Assembly (NCBI GenBank): GCA_963719135.1
Contig: CAVRAZ010000013.1
Location: 1 to 64,000 of the forward strand
Origin: CAVRAZ01 sp963719135
Lineage (GTDB): Bacteria > Pseudomonadota > Gammaproteobacteria > DSM-19610
DNA: 64,000 nt
Direction: 5' to 3'
Shown: positions 1 to 8,253 of the stretch, piece after piece
Numbering within the stretch: the first letter of the stretch is position 1
How the letters are laid out: each line of letters opens with the position of its first letter
Position numbers and translations under genes: made by a program
Notes under the pieces: generated by a model
Database searches by the model: none
The model's input: only the letters and a program-made list of their open reading frames with translations
Told to the model about the DNA's origin: nothing

Positions 1-7
1 CAACGCC

Positions 8-421
8 CTACAGATCCTCAAGCTGAGCCTGAATCTCGCGGCTACTCAGGCCACCGCTGTACAAGGCTAATACCTTCTCGTCAAAGCCTTCCAGCCGGCG
101 CTGGCGCTTCTTCACAATCTGCGGCTCGACGCTCCCCTCCCGGTCTCTGGGAATCTCAATGTTGAATTGCCCGGCATCGCCCTGGAGGGTCTTGCGGCCC
201 TTGCCATTGCGCCGATTCGCACCCGTCGCCCGGTCATGGACTTCATAGCCAAGGTGATCTGTCAGCTCCGCCTCCAGGGCCCGCTCCACCAGCCTTTTCT
301 GCAACTGCTTGAGCACCCCGTTCTCCCCCAAAATCTCCTTGGGACCCGAGTAATCCTTCAGCAGCTCATCCAGCAACGCGTCTTCTTTCGTCTTCACTCT
401 GGTCATCTCTCGCTCCTCCAA
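8..421 (-). pseudogene. IS256-family (Mutator-type) transposase, N-terminal part ended by a nonsense codon
   Basis: The 137 readable residues match the N-terminus of IS256/Mutator-type DDE transposases: a short lead, then VKQLQKRLVERALEAELT-like sequence, the motif GYE, NRRNGKGRKT, and IEIPRDREG(S)VEPQIVKK. Family members run to about 400 residues and continue after IQAxLEDLYGV. Here the TAG at 8-10 sits exactly where that tyrosine codon is expected, and Gly-Val follow in the same frame, so a single Tyr-to-amber change ends the frame. The rest of the gene lies left of the window. The start at 421 is an ATG preceded by a GGAGGAG-like ribosome site. The IS4 insertion 20 bases further upstream probably also cut off its promoter. 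Confidence 0.8.
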
Positions 422-451
422 GCATTATTAAGGATAACCAGTTACACAGTT

Positions 452-1944
452 GAATGGCACTTAATTAAGCTCAAGCTTTCTTGCATGTCCATGTTTTCTG
501 ATGTCCTGACGTGCTTTCTCGCGAGGTTCGTTCAAGCGTGGATAAGGCTTTGGCCTGCGCTTGACCGCCCGCGGTTCAACCCGACCGGGTCGTTCTCCTA
601 CGCGTATTTGGGCAATGAGCAGGAACAAGGTCGTCGTGTCTTCTTTGGCGTCTGAAAGAAACTGCCGTTGACTCCAGGCTATCCAAATCTGCAGCGTATG
701 TTTGAAGCTCAACTGGCGCGGCAACACCCTGGCCTGCAGCGCCGCCGCGGCCATCAGCCGCCGGATCAGGTTGTACGCGAGGAGATAGACCCACAGTTCC
801 TTCTCGCACATCGCTGGGCTCTTGCAACTCAAAGCCTCCATGCCGAGGGTGGTTTTGATGTTTCTCAGATCCAGCTCCACGTGCCAGCGTTGCAGGAACA
901 ACGCCTCCAGCTCGGCCTTGGCGGTTTTGCGTGGCGCGAGCAGCGTGGTCACCCGCACTTTCTTGCCGATTTTCGCTTCGCGCGCCGTGATCTGCTTCGG
1001 GTAGCCGTGATACTCCTCCCGGCTCATCCAATTCGGTCTCGCCGGCCGGGACCACTGCACCAGATGATCCCGTGCGCCGAGGTTCTCCCCGGTGCGAAAA
1101 TCGGTATGGCGCGCGCCATGCTGCTCGAACAGCACGTCCACCCCGCGCTCCTGCATCTCGGCAATCAGAAAATAACTGCAGTAATAGCCGTCGGCCAGCA
1201 TTATGTCGCCTTCGACAAACGCCTCCGTGAGCCCTCGAAACAGACCCTGCTCGCCGCTGCCCTTGCCCGGGTAGGCACCCATGGCGGCATCGAGCAGCGC
1301 CAGCGGAAAACCCACGCCAGGCACCTGTCCCCCGTGCTGGGGGAAGCGGGCCTGATTCGCCTCGGTGTCCGGCATCGAAACGGTCGTGCCCTCCACCAGT
1401 TTCACGTGCCGGCCGCGCCGCGGCCACCCCGTGGGCACGTGCGCGTCAAGCAACGCCGCGGTCTCTCGGGCGAGCGCGCTCACCATCTCCTGCGGCAAGC
1501 GCTGGCGCGCCAGACAATAGCCGCCGGTGTTGGCGCTGCCCACCGACATCCCGCTCAGCAGGCGATTGACCAGCGCTTCATTCACCGCGTTCTGACAGGA
1601 ACCGTCGGCACTCATGACCTGCCCTAAAAACATCGCTAATGTCAGCGTCGGTGGATAGTGCCGTTCCCGGTGCTCGGGGAGCTGCGCCTCCACCGCCTCC
1701 AGTAACTGCGGGCCGGTGAGTAGGTTGAAGAAATGATTGGCATCGATTTTCTGAACCTGTTTGGCAAGACGACGTTGTTGTGGCAGCGATGGGCGGTTAC
1801 AGTGTGTCAGGAAGGTTGGCCTCGGGATGGGTGGGGTCGATGTTTCGCCACAAACATCTTACCAGTCCCAGCCAACCTTCTCTTTCGTTTTCAAACCATT
1901 AGCCTATGCTACGTGACTCGCTGATCCTTAATTAAGTGCCATTC
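452..1944 (-). mobile_element. Complete IS4-family insertion sequence with terminal repeats and target duplication
   Basis: The ends are perfect 18-bp inverted repeats: GAATGGCACTTAATTAAG at 452-469 and its complement at 1927-1944. Both are flanked directly by the 11-bp duplication GTTACACAGTT (441-451 and 1945-1955), within the 10-13 bp range known for IS4-group elements. The transposase stop codon lies inside the left repeat. The intact duplication shows simple transposition without later rearrangement, and it dates this insertion after that of the IS256 element it splits. Confidence 0.9.
461..1693 (-). CDS. IS4-family transposase
   Basis: This protein should cut and join the IS ends by the DDE mechanism. 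The region corresponding to the first catalytic aspartate reads LVEGTTVSMPDT, with glutamate at residue 101 where IS4-group proteins normally have DGT. The second aspartate is in MLADGYY (residue 168). The YREK signature is FLQRWHVELDLRNIK, with glutamate near 273. The GTG start at 1693 is a convenience: the frame stays open about 50 residues further upstream (to about 1855) and that stretch still reads like family sequence (HFFNLLTGPQLLEAVE), but it contains no ATG. The true start may be a rare codon near 1800. The D-to-E change and the missing start codon leave activity in doubt. Confidence 0.85.
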   Translation of the reverse strand: MEAQLPEHRERHYPPTLTLAMFLGQVMSADGSCQNAVNEALVNRLLSGMSVGSANTGGYCLARQRLPQEMVSALARETAALLDAHVPTGWPRRGRHVKLVEGTTVSMPDTEANQARFPQHGGQVPGVGFPLALLDAAMGAYPGKGSGEQGLFRGLTEAFVEGDIMLADGYYCSYFLIAEMQERGVDVLFEQHGARHTDFRTGENLGARDHLVQWSRPARPNWMSREEYHGYPKQITAREAKIGKKVRVTTLLAPRKTAKAELEALFLQRWHVELDLRNIKTTLGMEALSCKSPAMCEKELWVYLLAYNLIRRLMAAAALQARVLPRQLSFKHTLQIWIAWSQRQFLSDAKEDTTTLFLLIAQIRVGERPGRVEPRAVKRRPKPYPRLNEPREKARQDIRKHGHARKLELN

Positions 1945-1955
1945 GTTACACAGTT

Positions 1956-2107
1956 CTTTTTGCACCCTCGCACGTTTGGGCCGAATGGCCGACGACGGGG
2001 GTGTTTTGGGGCCGCCGTACCTGTTGGCGTTACAACAGGGCGTGTCAAATCCCCGGTGGGCGGACGTTTGAAATTCCGATCGCCCGTCTTGGTATCCCCC
2101 GCGATTG
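1956..2107. other. Short spacer between IS remnants
   Basis: About 150 bases of G+C-rich DNA between the IS256 terminus and the left end of the IS5-type element. No reading frame with a plausible start, RNA gene or promoter could be supported. Confidence 0.5.
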
Positions 2108-3416
2108 TTTAACAGCTTGTTGAAATACCCCATCGCATTGAACGACGCATGATAAAATTACGCCAGTCAATCTATCGGGAATAAAGAACCATGCGCGGAG
2201 CCGACATCAGCCTGCACTCCCTGTTCATCACGCGCACGGTAGAGGATCTTGTGCCGACGAATGGTCCGTTACGTGCGGTGCGCAAGCTGATCGATGAAGC
2301 GCTGCGGGATCTGGATGCCCATTTTAACCGTTTGTATGCCGATGAAGGTCGCGAGTCGGCGTTGCCCGAGCGCCTGATCCGCGCTCGCTGCTGCAGGTAC
2401 TCGACACCATCCAAGCGAGCGGCAACGGGTGGAGCAGATTCGCTACGACCTGCGGTATCGCTGGTTTGTCGGTCTGGAGATGGCGGACGGCGTCTGGCAT
2501 CACGCCGCCGTCAGCAAGAACCGGGAGCGGTTGCTGATGAGACCTCGATGTCCCGGCTGATTCGATCGGCGCTCAAGGTTGCGCGGCGCCACAAGCTGTT
2601 ATCGGCGGAGCATTTCGGCGTGGACGGCACGCTGATCGATGTCTGGGCCTCGCACAAGAGTTTCCGGCCGCGGGACGCTGATGACGACACCCGGACGGGC
2701 AGGGGACGCGACTGTCACGGCGAGCGGCGCTGTAATGACACACACGCCTCCACGACGACCCGAATGCGGAACTGATGCGCAAGGGCAAAGGCATGGAAGC
2801 GCGGTTGCGTTACGGCGTGCGCCACTGGGTGGAGAACGGTCACCATCGGGTGGCGGTTGTCGAAACCGAAGCAGCGGCCAGCGTGCCGGATCGCGCGGCG
2901 ACCCTGGGCCTGCTCAGTGACTTCCCCGAGGCACAGCGCATCACCGTAGGGAGTGACAAGGGCTATGACACCCGTGACTTCGTCGAACAGTGGCGGGCGA
3001 CGAAGATTACGCCGCATGTGGCGCATAACACGGGGCGACGTGGCGGCTCCGCACTGGATGGGCGCACGACGCGCCATGCCGGTTACGCTGTCCGTCTGCG
3101 TAAACGCACGCGGGTCGAAACCGCCTTTGGCTGAGCGAAGCAATACGGTGTGGCCCGCGGTGCATGTTGTATCGGGGGACTCGAGCGGGTCGCCCGGGTG
3201 ACCTTCGCCCTGACTCTGTTCAATATGCTGAGAATCAGCCGGCGGATGCCGGAACCCGCAGGATGAAGATCGATCAAGGCAGAAATACGCGCCAGATCGA
3301 ACAGGAAGTGGCGGCGATTCGAGACAAGCGAAGAAAAATGCATCGATGGTCTGGTTCTGTCCGCCTTGCGGCGAAAATGAATGGACACATCGGTTGTTTT
3401 TCAACAAGCTGTTAAA
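2108..3416 (+). mobile_element. Decayed IS5/IS1182-type insertion sequence
   Basis: The terminal inverted repeats are TTTAACAGCTTGTTGAAA at 2108-2125 and its exact complement at 3399-3416, 18 bp each, enclosing about 1.3 kb with one broken transposase gene. No convincing target duplication is visible at the two junctions. The right end lies only 100 bases before the alarmone synthetase gene, so the insertion has replaced or displaced whatever upstream region that gene once had. Confidence 0.8.
2191..3300 (+). pseudogene. IS5/IS1182-type transposase broken by frameshifts and a nonsense codon
   Basis: It starts MRGADISLHSLFITRTVEDLV, the usual opening of IS5-superfamily transposases with a DUF772 N-terminus. 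Family sequence switches frame near 2390 (VEQIRYDLRYRWFVGLEMAD continues in another frame), returns near 2540 (HFGVDGTLIDVWASHKSF, first catalytic Asp), and breaks again around 2740-2775. The next frame, 2775-3134, carries the second catalytic Asp region (VGSDKGYDTRDFVEQW) and ends AFG-stop, where a TGA at 3132-3134 replaces the Trp codon of the usual GWAK motif. Family-like sequence continues past it. At least three frame changes and one stop make it non-functional. Confidence 0.8.
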
Positions 3417-3516
3417 TAACAAGTGGTTAGATAGAATGGCTTGTGGGTATTTTCGATAAGTTCGACAATGACATCGGCGTGTTGGTACAGCTTGGTGTCG
3501 CAACTAGACTATAGGC

Positions 3517-5724
3517 ATGGTCGCTCGCAGTGAAACAATGACGGTCCAGGGGCAGCCCCTGGATACGGGGATTTGGGTAGACAGCGTCTGTTATGACCGT
3601 AAAGCCGAAGAGCGGACGGTCATAGTCTCCGCAGTTGAGCTCGCCGAGCAGGCGCACCGCGACCAGCGGCGCCGTTCCGGGGAGCCTTACCTGTCACATT
3701 GCCTAGCCGTCGCTGAAATCGTTCACCACCTGAACCTCGACCACGAAGCTATTGCCGCGGCGATATTGCATGACGTTGTGGAGGATTGCGCAGTCACGCT
3801 AGAACAGTTGGAAGTTCGCTTTGGTGTACCGATCGCAAGAATGGTTGCTGGCGTAACGAAGATGGGGCGTATCAGCGAATTGCGTGATAGTGCCGCCAGC
3901 GATCACCGGAATACGACCGATCAGGCCGAAAACATCCGAAAGCTATTGCTGGCGATGGCCGAGGACGTACGGGTGGTCATCATCAAGTTGGCGGACCGGC
4001 TGCACAATATGCGTACGCTGCGTTATCTGGATGAGAGCCAGCAACGGCGGATCGCGCGGGAAACCCTGGATATTTATGCGCCGCTGGCGAATCGACTGGG
4101 TATCTGGCATGTCAAATGGGAACTGGAGGACCTGGCCCTTCGCTACCTGGAGCCGGATACCTATCGACAGATTGCGGCCCTGCTGGATGGGCGCCGCGTG
4201 GATCGCGAGCGTCATATCGAATACATCAAAGCCGAGTTGCGGCGTGTTTTCCAAGAGGCCGGCATCAATGCAGAAATCACTGGAAGGCCGAAGCATATCT
4301 ACAGCATTTGGCGCAAGATGCAGCGCAAGAACGTCGACTTCCACCAGATTTTCGACGTGCAGGCCGTACGTGTCTTGGTGGACAAGACACGCGACTGCTA
4401 TTCCGCACTTGGTCTCGTACACGCTCTATGGCGCCATATTCCACATGAATTCGACGACTACATCGCTAACCCAAAGGCCAACAACTATCGGTCGCTGCAC
4501 ACTGCGGTCGTGGGTCCGGAAGGGAAGCCGATCGAGGTTCAGATACGTACCCACGACATGCATGAACATGCGGAACTTGGTATCGCTGCACACTGGCGCT
4601 ACAAAGAGGGGCGAGCCCACGACGCGGCGTTCGAAAAGAAGGTCGCATGGCTGCGGCAACTGCTCGAGTGGCGCGACGAAGAACAGTCCGCGGTTGATTT
4701 CGTGGACCGGTTCAAATCTGAGTCTGTCGAAGAGCGCCTGTACGTACTGACGCCTCACGGACAGGTTATCGACTTGCCGGTCGGCGCGACCGCACTGGAT
4801 TTCGCCTATCATATCCACACGGACGTGGGTCACCGCTGCCGCGGAGTTCGCGTGAATGGTCGCATGGTTCCGCTGAATTACGAACTGCGCAATGGCGAAC
4901 AGGTGGAAGTACTCACGGGAAAGCATTCCGCGCCGAGCCGCGATTGGATTAATCCGCACCTCGGCTACCTGAAAACCTCCCGAGCGCGCTCGAAGGTGCG
5001 GCACTGGTTCAAACAGCAGGACCGCGATATCAGCATCACAGCGGGGCGCGACGCCTTGGAGCGTGAGCTCCACCGCTTCGGTCTTGGCAGCGCGCGGCTG
5101 GGCGACGTGCTAGGAAGGCTGAATTTTAAGGACGTGGATACGTTGCTGGCGGCGATCGGGCGAGGGGAGCAAAACGTTGCGCCGGTCGTCAGTGCGGTGC
5201 TGGATATTAGCCACACGGGCGCCGAAACAGGTCTGAGCATTCCGCTGGTCGGAAGGCGGTCGAGCCGGCCCGCGGATGCCGATGCGTTCAAGATTCTGGG
5301 GGTCGGAAACTTGCTTACCCAACCCGCACGCTGCTGTCGACCGGTACCCAACGACCCGATCGTCGGCTACATAACGCGCGGCCGCGGCGTGACCATCCAT
5401 CGCAGCGACTGTCCCAATGTGCTTCGTCTGAAACTGAGCGATGCCGAACGACTGATTGATGTACAGTGGTGTGCGTCGGACCAGCTGTTTACTGTCGATA
5501 TCCAGGTGCTCGCCTACGACCGGCGTGGTCTGCTGCATGATATTTCTTCGGTACTTGCCAATGACAAGATCAATGTCATGGCCGTCAATACGCGCACTGA
5601 CAAGACGGATATGATGGCTCGAATGGAGTTGACGCTTGAGGTCGAGGACATCGAGCAACTCAGTCGGATACTGGATCGAATCGGTCAACTGCCCAGTGTC
5701 ACCGAGGTCAGGCGGAAGACCTGA
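3517..5724 (+). CDS. relA: RelA/SpoT-type (p)ppGpp synthetase with an intact HD hydrolase motif
   Basis: A 735-residue long RelA-SpoT homologue that makes, and possibly also degrades, (p)ppGpp. Domains in order: HD hydrolase-like (about 30-160), synthetase (about 215-345), TGS (about 400-460), Cys-rich zinc-finger/RIS region (ARCCRPVPNDPIVGYITRGRG) and C-terminal ACT. The sequence around the synthetase (RPKHIYSIWRKMQRKN, NPHLGYLKTSRARSK) and the acidic EFDD loop at 311-314 are RelA-like. The HDVVED motif at 85-90 and LADRLHNMRTL are those of hydrolase-competent enzymes, whereas classic gammaproteobacterial RelA has lost them. It may therefore be bifunctional. The ATG at 3517 gives the usual MVAR start. 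The ribosome site is weak, and a second ATG lies at 3538. An IS element ends 100 bases upstream. Confidence 0.9.
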   Translation: MVARSETMTVQGQPLDTGIWVDSVCYDRKAEERTVIVSAVELAEQAHRDQRRRSGEPYLSHCLAVAEIVHHLNLDHEAIAAAILHDVVEDCAVTLEQLEVRFGVPIARMVAGVTKMGRISELRDSAASDHRNTTDQAENIRKLLLAMAEDVRVVIIKLADRLHNMRTLRYLDESQQRRIARETLDIYAPLANRLGIWHVKWELEDLALRYLEPDTYRQIAALLDGRRVDRERHIEYIKAELRRVFQEAGINAEITGRPKHIYSIWRKMQRKNVDFHQIFDVQAVRVLVDKTRDCYSALGLVHALWRHIPHEFDDYIANPKANNYRSLHTAVVGPEGKPIEVQIRTHDMHEHAELGIAAHWRYKEGRAHDAAFEKKVAWLRQLLEWRDEEQSAVDFVDRFKSESVEERLYVLTPHGQVIDLPVGATALDFAYHIHTDVGHRCRGVRVNGRMVPLNYELRNGEQVEVLTGKHSAPSRDWINPHLGYLKTSRARSKVRHWFKQQDRDISITAGRDALERELHRFGLGSARLGDVLGRLNFKDVDTLLAAIGRGEQNVAPVVSAVLDISHTGAETGLSIPLVGRRSSRPADADAFKILGVGNLLTQPARCCRPVPNDPIVGYITRGRGVTIHRSDCPNVLRLKLSDAERLIDVQWCASDQLFTVDIQVLAYDRRGLLHDISSVLANDKINVMAVNTRTDKTDMMARMELTLEVEDIEQLSRILDRIGQLPSVTEVRRKT

Positions 5725-6015
5725 CACGCGGCGCCTCGGCCATCCGTACACGGAGCCAACAATGTTTATAAAATAATGAGTTATGCAGTATCTACGCGAG
5801 TGAGGTACTAATGTACGCCTGCCCGCATCGCGGCAATCGCTTGGCCCGCTTCGGACACCTGCGGTGTAATTATTGACTTCCCACGGGCGACAGTGCGTAG
5901 GCGACCAGTTGCCCTACGGAACCGATCGCGTGATCGAACCAAAAATGTTACCAAAGACCTTGCATTTCGTTATAGTTAACCAATCTGCCCATCACAACTC
6001 AGGGTGGGGAATAGG
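5725..6015. other. Intergenic region, no gene seen
   Basis: 291 bases between relA and the small hypothetical gene. No RNA gene and no terminator with a T tract could be supported. The A+T-rich stretch around 5940-5985 is a plausible place for the promoter of the downstream gene, but no paired -35/-10 boxes stand out. Confidence 0.4.
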
Positions 6016-6351
6016 ATGAATACACCACGCATCAGTCAGTTGCCATTCCTTGATCCCGATGAGCCACTGCGCAACCGGGCGCCCACCGTGGATGAAAACG
6101 GTAATGCGGTTACTGATTTCATGGTTATACTGCCAGGGCTGCGCAAGAAACCCCGTGTGCAGATCAATCAGGCGCTGCGGGATGTCCAGATGATTCTGTC
6201 CCGCTACAGCGACGTTGTTGTGTTCGCGGAAATGAACGTTGGATTGAACCTGCTTTGGGTATCGATAAAACCTGTCGCAGGCATGCGATTCGAAATCGCC
6301 GAGGCTTTGCGTTGCCACATTCCGGAGGCAAGACTGGTTTGTCACGTCTAG
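6016..6351 (+). CDS. Small hypothetical protein (111 aa)
   Basis: Unrecognised. The ATG at 6016 is preceded by GGTGGGGA, a good ribosome site; an in-frame GTG at 6004 overlaps that site and is less likely. The protein is soluble-looking with no signal peptide or membrane segment. It opens with a proline- and charge-rich part (MNTPRISQLPFLDPDEPLR) and continues as an alternating strand/helix region (VQINQALRDVQMILSRYSDVVVFAEMNV). The C-terminal half (LLWVSIKPVAGMRFEIAEALRC) resembles a small ACT-like or ferredoxin-like fold, but this is only an impression. Codon use and third-position G+C fit the host, so it looks like a real gene. It is monocistronic, between relA and a tRNA. Confidence 0.6.
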   Translation: MNTPRISQLPFLDPDEPLRNRAPTVDENGNAVTDFMVILPGLRKKPRVQINQALRDVQMILSRYSDVVVFAEMNVGLNLLWVSIKPVAGMRFEIAEALRCHIPEARLVCHV

Positions 6352-6385
6352 CAGGCATTCGCCGTGTAGCGGTCAGGAGTAGGGT

Positions 6386-6458
6386 GCCCCGGAGAGGATT
6401 CGAACCTCTGACCTTCCCCTTAGGAGGGGGACGCGCTATCCATCTGTGCCACCGGGGC
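6386..6458 (-). tRNA. tRNA-Arg (anticodon CCT)
   Basis: A 73-base cloverleaf on the minus strand. The acceptor stem pairs GCCCCGG with CCGGGGC and the discriminator base is A. The anticodon stem TCCCC/GGGGA encloses the loop CTCCTAA, giving anticodon CCT, which reads AGG. The T loop contains the standard GGTTCGAATCC. The 3' CCA is not encoded. Confidence 0.93.
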
Positions 6459-6469
6459 TTGGTTGCTGG

Positions 6470-6517
6470 TACGGACGGCGTCTGCGGCGCCACGGAAATC
6501 AGGGGTGGCCGTCCGTA
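6470..6517. repeat. 10-bp inverted repeat in the tRNA-Arg leader
   Basis: TACGGACGGC at 6470-6479 is exactly complementary to GCCGTCCGTA at 6508-6517, with a 28-base loop. It lies 12 bases from the 5' end of the tRNA and could fold in the precursor RNA, or act as a weak transcription end for the opposite strand (a short T-rich stretch follows on the plus strand). Confidence 0.5.
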
Positions 6518-6570
6518 TCCGTTTTGTTCAGCGGCCGCCGCAATGCTGGCAGCGGTACCGGCCATAGCCG

Positions 6571-6598
6571 ATTATACAGAATTCCGGCCGGCTGCTAA
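6571..6598 (-). promoter_or_regulatory. Sigma-70-type promoter, probably for tRNA-Arg
   Basis: On the minus strand a -35 box TTAGCA (6593-6598) and a perfect -10 box TATAAT (6571-6576) are separated by 16 bases. Transcription would begin near 6564 and reach the tRNA after about 105 bases, through the inverted repeat at 6470-6517. Confidence 0.5.
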
Positions 6599-6607
6599 CC
6601 GGCAAGC

Positions 6608-7969
6608 CTAGATGCGGGCGAGGTCGTCGTGCGCCCGCGCTATAATGTTGCGGATAAGCGTCTTGTGCTGATTCGGCAGGGACGGTATAGCCTCAACCCG
6701 ATCGAGATACGTCCGGGTTGTTTCGAGTACCTCTTCTATCGTTCTCTTGAGGTTCGTTCTGGACACATGCATACCCTTTGCGAAGCGGACCAGTCCTTCG
6801 CGAAGGTCGATCGGATGCCCGTGCTCATCCGTTTCACCATAGCCGCCGAAGGGCATGACGCAGAGCATGTTGTGGCGGCTGTAGGCGCGCATCGGTGTCG
6901 GATCGAAGACTGGGGAGAACGCCTGGCGCCCGTCACGTCTCAGTACCGCAAGGTTTTCGAGGTGCAGATCGCCATTACCGGTCGCGAACGAAAGGATCAG
7001 CCGTTTCAGCAGGTGCTCCAGTGCCTGGCGGGGATTGTCGACAATGGCGATCGGCGACTGATCGACGACTCGTGCAATGTCATCATAACTGCTGCTATAG
7101 TGATTCGTGATGCGCGCGTCACCGGTGGCCATGATTGAATACAGACTTTCGACAGCCAGCGGTTTTCCGCCAGGCGTTCGGTCATACCGCTCGATGGCGA
7201 TGGCGGGGATGTCGCGAACGGACGTCTTCCAGTAACGCGGTACCTCGAAGCCGCATTCGCGGTGGATATCCAGGGTAAGCGCTTCCATGTCGACAATACC
7301 CGGGTAATTCTCCTTGCCGAACTTCAGCAATATGTCCGTTCGGCCGTCGATCGGTCCTCTGCGGGGCAGGGCGATGCGACCGTCCCAACCCGTGTCCGGG
7401 ATGGAAAGCAATAGCTTGGGGATTGCACCGCCTACGGAGGGCGTTGGACCTAGCGCGGCAATGACCGCTTCGGCGTTGCCGTCCGTCCAGGTCAGCATGG
7501 ATCTGAGCGAGAGTCCGAAGTCCTCGGTCACCGGCATAAGTGGCGGTGGTGATTTATCGGCGTACCAGTCTGACGCTTTCTGATCGGCGGGAAACACGTC
7601 AAGATGACCGATGCCCCCGCGGCCCGAAGTGAGCAGGATGGCCCAGTCGCTGTCGAAACCTGGCGCGAAAGTTCGTCCCTGCTGTTCGAGATAGGACAGG
7701 ACCAGTCGCCGCTGGAAGTTTTCTCCGGATGGCGGAATCAGCGCTTGCAGCGGTGGAGGCAGGTCGAAGTGTGAAATGCGATTCCAGGCGATGGTGGTGG
7801 TGCCGAGCAGGTTCGTCGGATAGAGCACGCCGAGGCCTGGAATACCGCCTGCTACGAAGTCCGCATCGTAGGTGAACCGGCACTGACTGTCGGTTACGGT
7901 CAACCGGCCCATCTTGGTTGGCGCGTCGCCAGCGCGTGTCCAGACCACTGCGTCGCGGTCCTGTGGCAT
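6608..7969 (-). CDS. hipA: HipA-type serine/threonine kinase toxin
   Basis: A 453-residue HipA-family kinase, the toxin of a type II toxin-antitoxin pair. Known members phosphorylate translation factors such as glutamyl-tRNA synthetase and promote dormancy. Visible features are the nucleotide-binding segment VGGAIPKLLL (about 179-188), ILLKFGKENYPGIVDMEAL with its lysine and glutamate (about 213-231), ERYDR (260-264), the catalytic loop GNGDLHLENL with Asp334, and the DFG-equivalent FDPTPMRAY with Asp356. All active-site residues appear present, so the toxin should be active. Its start is 9 bases after the stop of the antitoxin gene, the usual hipBA operon order. The target in this organism cannot be told from sequence. 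Confidence 0.85.
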   Translation of the reverse strand: MPQDRDAVVWTRAGDAPTKMGRLTVTDSQCRFTYDADFVAGGIPGLGVLYPTNLLGTTTIAWNRISHFDLPPPLQALIPPSGENFQRRLVLSYLEQQGRTFAPGFDSDWAILLTSGRGGIGHLDVFPADQKASDWYADKSPPPLMPVTEDFGLSLRSMLTWTDGNAEAVIAALGPTPSVGGAIPKLLLSIPDTGWDGRIALPRRGPIDGRTDILLKFGKENYPGIVDMEALTLDIHRECGFEVPRYWKTSVRDIPAIAIERYDRTPGGKPLAVESLYSIMATGDARITNHYSSSYDDIARVVDQSPIAIVDNPRQALEHLLKRLILSFATGNGDLHLENLAVLRRDGRQAFSPVFDPTPMRAYSRHNMLCVMPFGGYGETDEHGHPIDLREGLVRFAKGMHVSRTNLKRTIEEVLETTRTYLDRVEAIPSLPNQHKTLIRNIIARAHDDLARI

Positions 7970-7978
7970 GACGGGACC

Positions 7979-8248
7979 CTATTCCCGGAGCGGGCGTGCA
8001 GGCGAAAAGAGTCGGCGCTGGAGTATCTGCTCGACCGTCGGATTGTTGGGCGCAAGCGTGACCTTGAGCCCCACGGTGCTGGCCAGCCGGCTGAGCGTCG
8101 ATAATCGCGTGTCGCCGGACCGTTTGATCTTCGAAAGTGTCGTCTTCCCTAAGCCGGCGCGAGCCAGGATGTCTTTTTCGTGCCACCCCCGGCTTGCACC
8201 AGCCTGGACGATCTGCTCGAGCAATGGGGTAATTTCGGATTCGGTCAT
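7979..8248 (-). CDS. hipB: HipB-type antitoxin, Xre-family regulator
   Basis: An 89-residue protein with one helix-turn-helix (about 23-62: RGWHEKDILARAGLGKTTLSKIKRSGDTRLSTLSRLASTVGL). It should neutralise the kinase encoded directly downstream and repress the operon by binding upstream repeats. Family members of 70-90 residues fit. The short C-terminal tail (LFSPARPLRE) may contact the toxin. The region just upstream holds a promoter bracketed by three similar 9-bp motifs, consistent with autoregulation. Neighbouring non-coding DNA is much richer in A+T than the rest of the window, a sign of recent acquisition. Confidence 0.8.
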   Translation of the reverse strand: MTESEITPLLEQIVQAGASRGWHEKDILARAGLGKTTLSKIKRSGDTRLSTLSRLASTVGLKVTLAPNNPTVEQILQRRLFSPARPLRE

Positions 8249-8253
8249 TCTGG

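Larger units (their letters stand above)
1..1968 (-). mobile_element. IS256-family element, interrupted and open at the left edge
   Basis: The transposase start at 421 lies downstream (on the minus strand) of a terminal segment that reappears at 1945-1968, beyond the IS4 insertion. Rejoining the two flanks across the 11-bp duplication GTTACACAGTT restores one continuous upstream region ending near 1968, in a GAGGGTGCAAAAAG-type end typical of this family. The outer boundary is approximate because the other terminal repeat is left of the window. The element is almost certainly dead, since its transposase frame is also broken by a stop codon at 8-10. Confidence 0.65.

Noticed and set aside
668..1627. 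319-codon plus-strand frame opposite the IS4 transposase
   Set aside because: No recognisable product; the minus-strand frame has clear transposase motifs.
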